From Wohlfahrtiimonas sp. (GTDB lineage: Bacteria > Pseudomonadota > Gammaproteobacteria > Cardiobacteriales > Wohlfahrtiimonadaceae): a DNA stretch of 21,800 nucleotides. This document shows, in pieces, positions 7,251 to 13,947 of the stretch. The first letter of the stretch is position 1; every line of letters begins with the position of its first letter. Made by a program: the position numbers and the translations under genes. The DNA is taken from assembly GCA_030149965.1 (NCBI GenBank), contig JASLHB010000079.1:1-21800 (forward strand), in the 5' to 3' direction. The notes under the pieces were generated by a model that saw only the letters and a program-made list of their open reading frames with translations, had not been told where the DNA came from and did no database searches.

Positions 7251-8033
7251 ATGGCTGAGTTTAAATTACCTGCGAATTCTATTGTCAAAGAAAATGGACA
7301 ATATTTTAAAGCAGAAGGCGCATCAAATAAGCGTGTATTTAAAATCTATCGTTGGAGCCCAGATACTGGTGAAAATCCACGTTTTGATCGCTATGAAGTA
7401 AACATGGATGAATGTGGTCCAATGGTATTGGATGCATTGTTGAAGATCAAAAATGAAATTGATCCTACATTAACATTGCGTCGTTCTTGCCGTGAAGGTG
7501 TTTGTGGCTCTTGCGCTATGAACATTGATGGTACGAATACATTGGCATGTACAAAATCTATCGATTCAATCAGTGATGGCGAAGTGCGCATCGCACCATT
7601 GCCGCACATGCCTGTGATCAAAGATCTTGTGCCAGATTTAACGCATTTCTATGCACAACATGCATCTGTTCAACCTTGGTTGCAATCAGATACACCAAAT
7701 CCACCACGCGAACGTCTACAATCTATTGAAGATCGCCGCAAATTGGATGGTTCTTATGAATGTATCTTATGTGCAAGCTGCTCTACATCTTGCCCAAGCT
7801 ACTGGTGGAACTCTGACAAATATTTGGGCCCTGCTGTATTATTACAAGCATATCGTTTCATCATGGATTCACGTGATGAATACAAAGGCGAACGTTTAGC
7901 TGAATTGGAAGATCCGTTCAAACTTTACCGTTGCCATACGATCATGAACTGTACTAAAACATGTCCAAAAGGTTTGAATCCTGCTAAAGCAATCGCTGAG
8001 ATCAAGAAATTGATCGTTGCAAGACACAACTAA
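7251..8033 (+). CDS. sdhB: Succinate dehydrogenase iron-sulfur subunit SdhB
   Basis: A 260-residue electron-transfer subunit. Cysteines for all three clusters are present: [2Fe-2S] Cys80, Cys85, Cys88, Cys100; [4Fe-4S] Cys171, Cys174, Cys177, Cys238; [3Fe-4S] Cys181, Cys228, Cys234. These lie at a constant offset of 22 from the last two clusters of E. coli SdhB. The extra N-terminal residues (MAEFKLPANSIV) and CGPMVLDALLKIKNEIDPTL mark the mitochondrial/xanthomonad type. It is the last gene of sdhCDAB and is followed by a strong terminator. Confidence 0.97.
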   Translation: MAEFKLPANSIVKENGQYFKAEGASNKRVFKIYRWSPDTGENPRFDRYEVNMDECGPMVLDALLKIKNEIDPTLTLRRSCREGVCGSCAMNIDGTNTLACTKSIDSISDGEVRIAPLPHMPVIKDLVPDLTHFYAQHASVQPWLQSDTPNPPRERLQSIEDRRKLDGSYECILCASCSTSCPSYWWNSDKYLGPAVLLQAYRFIMDSRDEYKGERLAELEDPFKLYRCHTIMNCTKTCPKGLNPAKAIAEIKKLIVARHN

Positions 8034-8054
8034 GATCGTTGAATTATTAATACT

Positions 8055-8080
8055 AAAAGGAAGCGTTAGCTTCCTTTTTT
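8055..8080 (+). terminator. Intrinsic terminator of sdhCDAB
   Basis: A perfect 10-bp stem AAAAGGAAGC/GCTTCCTTTT with the 4-base loop GTTA is followed by T6. It begins 21 bases after the sdhB stop. Confidence 0.92.
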
Positions 8081-8096
8081 ATTGCCTAATTATCGC

Positions 8097-8102
8097 TATA
8101 AT
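8097..8102 (+). promoter_or_regulatory. Candidate -10 element of the DUF1287 gene
   Basis: A perfect TATAAT lies 30 bases before the ATG at 8133, just after the sdh terminator. The -35 region would fall in the terminator T run (8074-8080) and is a poor match, so the promoter may be weak or need an activator. Confidence 0.4.
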
Positions 8103-8132
8103 GTTTTATCTCTCTCAAATACAATCATAATT

Positions 8133-8732
8133 ATGAATACTAAACAGCGACTCAAATTAGCTTTATGGACAATCAGTATTTCCCTATCACTCACTTCTTT
8201 CTCGCATGCAAATGAAGTCAGTAATGCTGCTAAATCCATCATTAATCCAAATGTTATATACGATGGTAGATATGAAAAAATAGCATTCCCAAATGGCGAT
8301 GTTTCGCCTAATCGTGGCGTTTGCACCGATGTAATTATTCGTGCTTATCGTGAACTTGGTACAGATTTACAATTGCTCGTAAATAACGATATGCGCGCGC
8401 ATTTCCATCTATATCCAAGTCAAAAAATGTGGGGATTACAATCTACAGATCGTAATATTGATCATCGCCGCGTACCAAATTTAGAGAAGTTCTTTGAACG
8501 CAATGGGCAATCTTTAAAACTTTCTCAGAATCCAAATGATTATCAAGCAGGCGATATTGTTTCTTGGCGCTTAGATAATGGCTTACCGCACATCGGCATT
8601 GTGATCGACCAAAAATCAACCGATGGAAAACATCCATTAGTCGTTCATAATATCGGCGCTGGGCAAATTTCGGAAGATGTATTATTCCAATGGAAAATGA
8701 TCGGCCATTATCGATATCAACCCTCAAAATAA
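8133..8732 (+). CDS. Periplasmic DUF1287-family protein (probable cysteine hydrolase fold)
   Basis: A 199-residue exported protein. The ATG at 8133 starts a clear signal peptide: Lys/Arg at 4-8, a hydrophobic core, and a likely cut after SHA (24-26). The in-frame start at 8082 would lie before the -10 and spoil the signal peptide. The mature part follows the DUF1287 pattern: GVCTDVIIRAYRELGTDLQ (62-80), NIDHRRVPNL (108-117), GDIVSWRL (140-147), PHIGIV (152-157) and VHNIGAG (171-177). Cys64, His153 and His172 resemble the Cys-His arrangement of NlpC/P60-like peptidoglycan hydrolases; that link is inference. There is no clear Shine-Dalgarno. It lies 17 bases before the PhzF-family gene and is probably cotranscribed with it. 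Confidence 0.85.
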   Translation: MNTKQRLKLALWTISISLSLTSFSHANEVSNAAKSIINPNVIYDGRYEKIAFPNGDVSPNRGVCTDVIIRAYRELGTDLQLLVNNDMRAHFHLYPSQKMWGLQSTDRNIDHRRVPNLEKFFERNGQSLKLSQNPNDYQAGDIVSWRLDNGLPHIGIVIDQKSTDGKHPLVVHNIGAGQISEDVLFQWKMIGHYRYQPSK

Positions 8733-8749
8733 TCAGGTTCATCATACAA

Positions 8750-9595
8750 ATGCTCAATTATTACTGGATCAATGTTTTCACCACAGAACAAGACAAAGGT
8801 AATCCTTTACCTGTTTTTGTTCTGAAAAAACAATTATCAAAAACTGCCATGCAACAAATCGCCATAATGATGAATCAATCTGAAACTGTGTTCATCGAGA
8901 ATTTGAATTCTGATCTACCTAAATTCCATATTTATACGCCAATGCAAGCATTGCCTTTTGCTGGTCATCCAATCATTGGTGCATTGCAAATCATTAAAAT
9001 GCTGACAACTTCAAGTTGCACAAAACAAATTGAAACATTGGCAGGAATCGTGGATATTCAGATTGATCAACATAAACAAATCTATTGGATCAAAGCACCG
9101 AATCCACCCAAAATACGTGAAAGCACATTGGATATTCCATTAACTAGCCAAATGCTAAATATTCCTGAATCTCAGATTTTAAATAAGCCAACATGGATCA
9201 ATACTGGCAGCGAGCAACTAATCGTAGAATTGGCTGATGCTAAAGCCATTGATTCAGTTCAAATTGATCAAGCCTTATTTGCTGAACATGCAACCTTATA
9301 TGCAAACAGAACAATGTTATATTTGTGGGCGCATCATAATGATAATAAGATTTATGCGCGCTATATTTATCTCAAAAATGGTTCACTTGGAGAAGATAGC
9401 GGCACAGGATCAGCTTGTTCTAATTTAGGTGGATATCAATTATTACAAGGCAATTCTGATATTGAATGGACAATCAAACAAGCTAGCCTCATTCAAAAAG
9501 AATGCACCTTGTATTTAAAAGTCGCAAACGATGAAATCTGGATTGGCGGACAAAACCGATTCATGGGCAAAGGCGAATTACATTGGGCTGATTAA
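8750..9595 (+). CDS. PhzF-family isomerase/epimerase
   Basis: A 281-residue protein of the PhzF (diaminopimelate-epimerase-like) fold, made of two similar lobes. With the ATG at 8750 the expected N-terminus appears (YYWINVFTTEQDKGNPLPVF), and Glu45 in NQSETVFIE lands where the catalytic Glu45 of PhzF and YddE lies, which supports this start over one at 8690 inside the previous gene. FAGHPIIGA (72-80) and GSLGEDSGTGSACSNLGGY are the other signatures. The substrate is unknown, and no phenazine genes are nearby, so a housekeeping or damage-control role is more likely than phenazine synthesis. The ribosome site is weak (AGG at 8735-8737). It converges with the MORN lipoprotein gene, leaving only six bases between stops. 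Confidence 0.87.
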   Translation: MLNYYWINVFTTEQDKGNPLPVFVLKKQLSKTAMQQIAIMMNQSETVFIENLNSDLPKFHIYTPMQALPFAGHPIIGALQIIKMLTTSSCTKQIETLAGIVDIQIDQHKQIYWIKAPNPPKIRESTLDIPLTSQMLNIPESQILNKPTWINTGSEQLIVELADAKAIDSVQIDQALFAEHATLYANRTMLYLWAHHNDNKIYARYIYLKNGSLGEDSGTGSACSNLGGYQLLQGNSDIEWTIKQASLIQKECTLYLKVANDEIWIGGQNRFMGKGELHWAD

Positions 9596-9601
9596 TTCAA
9601 C

Positions 9602-10018
9602 TTAGCGAATCTCCATTGTACTGCCATCCGTGAAGTACATTGTGCCTTTATCTGCTTTATCGTACTTCATTCTACCGAGGAAATATGAACCATTACTCAA
9701 CGTCAATTTTCCTCGGCCATGAAATTGTCCGTTCAAATGTTCGCCTTCATACATTGATCCATCATCATTAATGGTTTGCCCAAAGCCATTCGGTTTGGCA
9801 TTTTTCACATTGCCCGTATAAACGCTGTGTAAACCTTTCAATGAACCATAACCTTCCGCTTTACCATGATTAATTTCGCCAGTATAAATCACATTATCCG
9901 CTAAATATAACGTACCAAATGGTTCGGCTGCATTCGCTTCCGCAACTGGTTTTACTGCTTCATATGTAGAGCAACCCGCCAACAACATAAACGCACCTAC
10001 TATAATTACTTTTCTCAT
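9602..10018 (-). CDS. MORN-repeat lipoprotein
   Basis: A 138-residue lipoprotein. The signal peptide MRKVIIVGAFMLLAGC ends in a lipobox LLAGC with the modified Cys16; Ser17 and Thr18 follow, with no Asp at +2, so export to the outer membrane is expected. The rest is mainly MORN-type repeats of 22-23 residues that start near Tyr45 (YTGEINHGKAEGYG), Tyr67 (YTGNVKNAKPNGFG), Tyr90 (YEGEHLNGQFHGRG) and Phe113. MORN repeats form open beta sheets that bind lipids or partner proteins. Its ATG directly follows the stop of the RquA-like gene (TAA-ATG), with AGGA inside that gene's end, so translation is probably coupled. Its own function is unknown. Confidence 0.85.
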   Translation of the reverse strand: MRKVIIVGAFMLLAGCSTYEAVKPVAEANAAEPFGTLYLADNVIYTGEINHGKAEGYGSLKGLHSVYTGNVKNAKPNGFGQTINDDGSMYEGEHLNGQFHGRGKLTLSNGSYFLGRMKYDKADKGTMYFTDGSTMEIR

Positions 10019-10744
10019 TTATTGTTTCCTAGTTGCAATCACACATTGATAAACACCGCCAAATATTGTTTCTTTGTGCCAATCAAACTCATCGCGGCGC
10101 GTGGCAAATGTTTCTATATCATTTTCCCAAAGCTCATTCGAAAATGGCTCCAAATAATGATTCACTAATTGTAAAATCGCTCTAAATGGCTGCCAGTATT
10201 TCTTTGGTTGATGATAATCCACAAATACGACTTTGCCATCATCTTTCACATTATTCAGCATTCTATCGACGATTTGTCGCTTCTTCTCTGTTGGTACTTC
10301 ATGCAGTAGCATAAAGTTACAAACCAAATCAAATTTCTCTTCAGGATCATAAACCGCTGCATCTGATTGGATGATTTTAGTATTGGCAAAACCATCTAAT
10401 TTCAAATGTGCTTGTTCTAACTGCGCTGGCGTACAATCCGTTAAATGAAACTCTCCATCCTCGCCAACTTTCTTTGCAACATCCGAAACCAAAGAACCGT
10501 AAACATGCGCAACTTGCCAAACTTTCATGCCCGGTTCAATCAAATTCAAATAACGATTCATCAATCGCCCTGCATTAAAAAACAGTAATGGCCAAACAAT
10601 AAAATCATGATCCAATCGTTTCACACATTTAGGATCAACATAAGCCCAATCGTAAGTATCTTTAAGATAATCAGGCACATTTTCGTAGTAATCATTAGAT
10701 GTTTTAGGGTTGATAGCTTGCTTATTATTATCGTTTCTTGCCAT
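10019..10744 (-). CDS. rquA: RquA-like methyltransferase-fold protein, candidate rhodoquinone synthesis enzyme
   Basis: A 241-residue protein with the class I methyltransferase fold that resembles RquA, the enzyme that swaps a ubiquinone methoxy group for an amino group to make rhodoquinone. Family-like features: YLKDTYDWAYVDPKCV (26-41) near the N-terminus; an odd SAM loop VAHVYGS (78-84) in place of the usual GxGxG, as in RquA; TDCTPAQLEQA (102-112); NFMLLHEVP (143-151); VDYHQPKKYWQPFRAI (175-190); LEPFSNELW (198-206); and KETIFGGVYQ (224-233). It follows recG by 29 bases and runs directly into the MORN lipoprotein gene. The ribosome site is modest (AAGAGA). The match is from memory of the family; it could instead be a paralogue that does not make rhodoquinone. 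Confidence 0.62.
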   Translation of the reverse strand: MARNDNNKQAINPKTSNDYYENVPDYLKDTYDWAYVDPKCVKRLDHDFIVWPLLFFNAGRLMNRYLNLIEPGMKVWQVAHVYGSLVSDVAKKVGEDGEFHLTDCTPAQLEQAHLKLDGFANTKIIQSDAAVYDPEEKFDLVCNFMLLHEVPTEKKRQIVDRMLNNVKDDGKVVFVDYHQPKKYWQPFRAILQLVNHYLEPFSNELWENDIETFATRRDEFDWHKETIFGGVYQCVIATRKQ

Positions 10745-10773
10745 GCAATTCTCTTTATATTAGTTTACTCACT

Positions 10774-12810
10774 TTATGCATTAATGAACTGAGTACGATG
10801 GCTTAACCAGCGTTTGATTAATCCATCTACAATGATTTCATTGTTCATCAATTTTGGTACCATTTTCTGTGCTTTCTCAACAATTTCTTGATGTTTCAAG
10901 ATATTCGCCACTTTAAATGTTACTTCGCCCGTTTGCTTCGTGCCGATGATTTCGCCTGTTCCACGAATCTCTAAATCTTTCTCAGCGATCACAAAGCCAT
11001 TTTCTGTTTGCTGCAATATGCGCAATCTTTCCTGTGCAACGCTCGATAATGGTGCTTCATACATCAGCAAACAAAACGATGCTTTACTTCCGCGCCCAAC
11101 TCGACCGCGCAATTGATGCAGCTGAAATAACCCCAATCGTTCTGCATTCTCTATGATCATGATGGAAGCATTTGGTACATCTACGCCAACTTCAATCACC
11201 GTTGTTGCCACCAAAACATCCAACTCATGATCCTTAAAAGATTGCATGATGGATTCTTTATCTTTCGGTTTCATCTTGCCATGCAATAAACCAATCCGTA
11301 AATTGGGCAAGGATTCTTCTAATAATCGATGACTTTCTTCAGCAGCTTGCGCCGTTAATGTTTCATTCGCTTCAATCAACGTACAAACCCAATAAGCTTG
11401 AACGCCTTCTTGGCATTGCAAAGATAAACGTTCAATCAAATGATCGCGCTTTTGATGGCTCACTAATGTTGTTGTGATTGGAATACGATTCGCCGGTTTT
11501 TCATCAATGATGGAATGTTTTAAATCTGCATAAGCAATCATCGCCAATGTTCGTGGAATCGGCGTTGCTGTCATCATTAAAAAATGTGGTTGATTATTCT
11601 GATTCTTTTCTTGCAAAGCTAATCGCTGTGCAACGCCAAATCGATGCTGCTCATCCACAATCACCAAAGCCAAAGATGAATATTCCACGCTTTCTTGAAA
11701 AGTTGCGTGCGTGCCAACAATTACTTGAGCTTCACCATTTTTAATCGCTTCTAATCGAATGCGCTTCTCTTTCGCTGTCAATCCGCCTGATAAAAATGTC
11801 ACATGAATGCCAAATGGCGACAACAATTTATTCACAGTAACATAATGCTGTTCTGCCAATAATTCTGTCGGCGCAATCATAATGGCTTGCTGTTTCATCA
11901 ATGCTGCATGCAATAATGCAACCGTTGCCACAATGGTTTTACCTGCACCAACATCGCCTTGTACCAACCGCATCATTGGTTTTGATTGCATCATATCTTC
12001 TTTGATTTCTGCAATCACACGATTCTGTGCATTGGTTAATTTATATGGCAATGAAGCTAATAATTGTTTCTCTTGCTCGAAAAACAACTGAATTGGAATG
12101 CTTTCTTTATTGGATTCTTGTTCTCGTGCTTTACCCAAAGCTAATTGATAAGCCAATATTTCTTCCAGCGCCAATGCTTTTTGCCAAGGATGCAATCCTT
12201 CTGATAATTGGAATAAATCAGCATCTGGCGGCGGATTATGCAAATAATGCAATCCATCTGACAATGAATAATTTTGACTAACAAAACTCGGAAAAGAATC
12301 TTTTGTGATGAGCTTCAGCGCTGCATCCATAATTGTTCTGATCTGCTTTTGAGATAATCCTGCCGTTAATGGATAAATCGGCGTCAATTGCTCTTCCACA
12401 GGAATCGTTTCATTGAGCGCACGGAATTCTGGATGAACCATTTCTAAATATGGATAACCCTTTTTCACTTCACCAAATGCACGAATCAAAGCATTATCAT
12501 CAAATAGCTTCATCATTCCGCTGTTAAAGTTAAAAAACTTCAACATCATTAAACCTGTGCCATCTTTAATCCAAACGGTTAAATATTTGCGTTTACCTTG
12601 CGATAATTCCTTTTTCACTACGCGCGCTTCCACAACAGCAGTATCGCCAATGCGCAATGCTTCGATCGGCATTAATCGAGTACGATCCTGATATCGATAA
12701 GGTAAATGAAAAATCAAATCTTGAATCGTTTTAATATGTAGCTTCTCTAAAGTCTTCGCCATTTTCGGGCCAACACTTGGAAGTTTCGTCACAGATTGCT
12801 CAAGAATCAC
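10774..12810 (-). CDS. recG: ATP-dependent DNA helicase RecG
   Basis: A 678-residue fork-remodelling helicase (E. coli RecG has 693). It regresses stalled forks and unwinds branched DNA in repair. The N-terminal wedge (1-150) has KLPSVGPKMAKTLEKL, the helix-hairpin-helix-like start, then an OB fold. Helicase motifs are in order: GDVGAGKT Walker A (285-292), DEQHR (386-390), TATPIPRTLA (414-423), LLHGKMKP, and TTVIEVGVDVPNA with HQLRGRVGRG. The start codon is GTG (complement of 12808-12810), and the N-terminus aligns with the family. It is the first gene of a minus-strand unit with the RquA-like and lipoprotein genes and is divergent from ispB across 86 bases. Confidence 0.96.
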   Translation of the reverse strand: MILEQSVTKLPSVGPKMAKTLEKLHIKTIQDLIFHLPYRYQDRTRLMPIEALRIGDTAVVEARVVKKELSQGKRKYLTVWIKDGTGLMMLKFFNFNSGMMKLFDDNALIRAFGEVKKGYPYLEMVHPEFRALNETIPVEEQLTPIYPLTAGLSQKQIRTIMDAALKLITKDSFPSFVSQNYSLSDGLHYLHNPPPDADLFQLSEGLHPWQKALALEEILAYQLALGKAREQESNKESIPIQLFFEQEKQLLASLPYKLTNAQNRVIAEIKEDMMQSKPMMRLVQGDVGAGKTIVATVALLHAALMKQQAIMIAPTELLAEQHYVTVNKLLSPFGIHVTFLSGGLTAKEKRIRLEAIKNGEAQVIVGTHATFQESVEYSSLALVIVDEQHRFGVAQRLALQEKNQNNQPHFLMMTATPIPRTLAMIAYADLKHSIIDEKPANRIPITTTLVSHQKRDHLIERLSLQCQEGVQAYWVCTLIEANETLTAQAAEESHRLLEESLPNLRIGLLHGKMKPKDKESIMQSFKDHELDVLVATTVIEVGVDVPNASIMIIENAERLGLFQLHQLRGRVGRGSKASFCLLMYEAPLSSVAQERLRILQQTENGFVIAEKDLEIRGTGEIIGTKQTGEVTFKVANILKHQEIVEKAQKMVPKLMNNEIIVDGLIKRWLSHRTQFINA

Positions 12811-12896
12811 AAATTATCTCTTATATGGAATACTTTTTGATAAACAAGCCTTATAATACCTTAATTCATAGTGAAAAGAGAAACAGGGGCGACTGA

Positions 12897-13877
12897 ATGT
12901 CAATCAAAAATATTCAAACGTTAATTAAGGATGATTTCAACTTAGTGAATGAATCCATCATGTCAGCATTATCATCTGATGTTGCATTGATTAACGAATT
13001 GGGTGCTTATATTATTTTATCCGGCGGTAAACGTTTACGTCCGATGATTACGGTTTTATGCGCACGCGCAGCACAATATACTGGCGATAAGCACATCTCA
13101 GCAGCAGCTTTAATCGAGTTCATTCACACAGCAACATTGTTACATGATGATGTTGTGGATCACTCAGATATGCGCCGCGGCAAAGAAACTGCCAATGCAA
13201 TTTGGGGCAATGAAGCAAGCGTTCTTGTGGGCGATTTCCTATATACGCGCGCATTCCAAATGATGGTAGATTTAGATTCTATGCGCGTGATGCGCATTCT
13301 TGCGCAAGCAACGAATCGAATTGCTGAAGGCGAAGTGCTTCAGTTATTGAACATCAAAGAACCAAACATTACAGAAGAAAATTACTTCAATGTAATTTAT
13401 TCTAAAACAGCTAAGTTATTCGAAGCAGCTGCAGAAGTTGCCGGCGTGATGGCTTATGAAACATCTGGTCAACCTGAATCACAAATCGAAGCATTCCGTG
13501 AATATGGTAAATATGTTGGTACCGCATTCCAGTTGATTGATGATATTTTAGATTACACATCAACAGCTGCTGAAATGGGCAAAAATACTGGCGATGATTT
13601 AGCTGAAGGTAAACCAACATTGCCGTTAATCCGCGCAATTCAAAAAGGTACGCCAGAAGAAGCTGAATTGGTTCGTGATGCATTATTGAATGCCGATGTG
13701 AGTAAGTTAGATGAAATCTTAAAAATCATCGAGCGCACAGATTCATTAAAATATACTTATGAAAAAGCATGCGAACAAGTGGAAATGGCAGTTCAAGCCA
13801 TTGCACCAATTGCTGATTCGCCATATAAAGAAGCATTGATTGGCTTAGCGAACTACGCAATCGAACGTAAATTTTAA
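12897..13877 (+). CDS. ispB: Octaprenyl diphosphate synthase IspB
   Basis: A 326-residue trans-polyprenyl diphosphate synthase that extends farnesyl diphosphate with isopentenyl diphosphate to make the side chain of respiratory quinones. GGKRLRP (43-49) is intact, as are the first aspartate-rich motif DDVVD (84-88, followed by HSDMRRG) and the second, DDILD (215-219). Overall length and sequence match IspB rather than IspA or GGPP synthase. The exact chain length made cannot be read with certainty. The ribosome site is AGGGG about ten bases before the ATG. A TATAAT at 12852-12857 is a possible -10, but no good -35 is visible. A terminator follows. Confidence 0.93.
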   Translation: MSIKNIQTLIKDDFNLVNESIMSALSSDVALINELGAYIILSGGKRLRPMITVLCARAAQYTGDKHISAAALIEFIHTATLLHDDVVDHSDMRRGKETANAIWGNEASVLVGDFLYTRAFQMMVDLDSMRVMRILAQATNRIAEGEVLQLLNIKEPNITEENYFNVIYSKTAKLFEAAAEVAGVMAYETSGQPESQIEAFREYGKYVGTAFQLIDDILDYTSTAAEMGKNTGDDLAEGKPTLPLIRAIQKGTPEEAELVRDALLNADVSKLDEILKIIERTDSLKYTYEKACEQVEMAVQAIAPIADSPYKEALIGLANYAIERKF

Positions 13878-13884
13878 TCATCAT

Positions 13885-13907
13885 AAAGCCCTTCTTTGAA
13901 GGGTTTT
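13885..13907 (+). terminator. Intrinsic terminator of ispB
   Basis: CCCTT (13889-13893) pairs with AAGGG (13899-13903) around a 5-base loop. The stem is extended by a G-T pair and AAA/TTT and is followed by a T-rich run. It starts eight bases after the ispB stop. Confidence 0.82.
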
Positions 13908-13947
13908 ATTTTCTATCAATTTCGTGAATATATAATAGGAAATGATC

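Noticed and set aside
8690..8749. Longer N-terminus for the PhzF-family protein
   Set aside because: It overlaps the DUF1287 gene and shifts the catalytic Glu away from position 45; family alignment supports the ATG at 8750.
12820..12847. TTGTTT-N16-TATAAG on the minus strand as a recG promoter
   Set aside because: The start of RNA would be only two or three bases before the GTG, so the ribosome site would not be transcribed. Not strong enough to annotate.
13931..13936. TATAAT just before glnE
   Set aside because: It would start RNA at or near the ATG and leave out the TAGGA ribosome site; more likely part of the AT-rich spacer.
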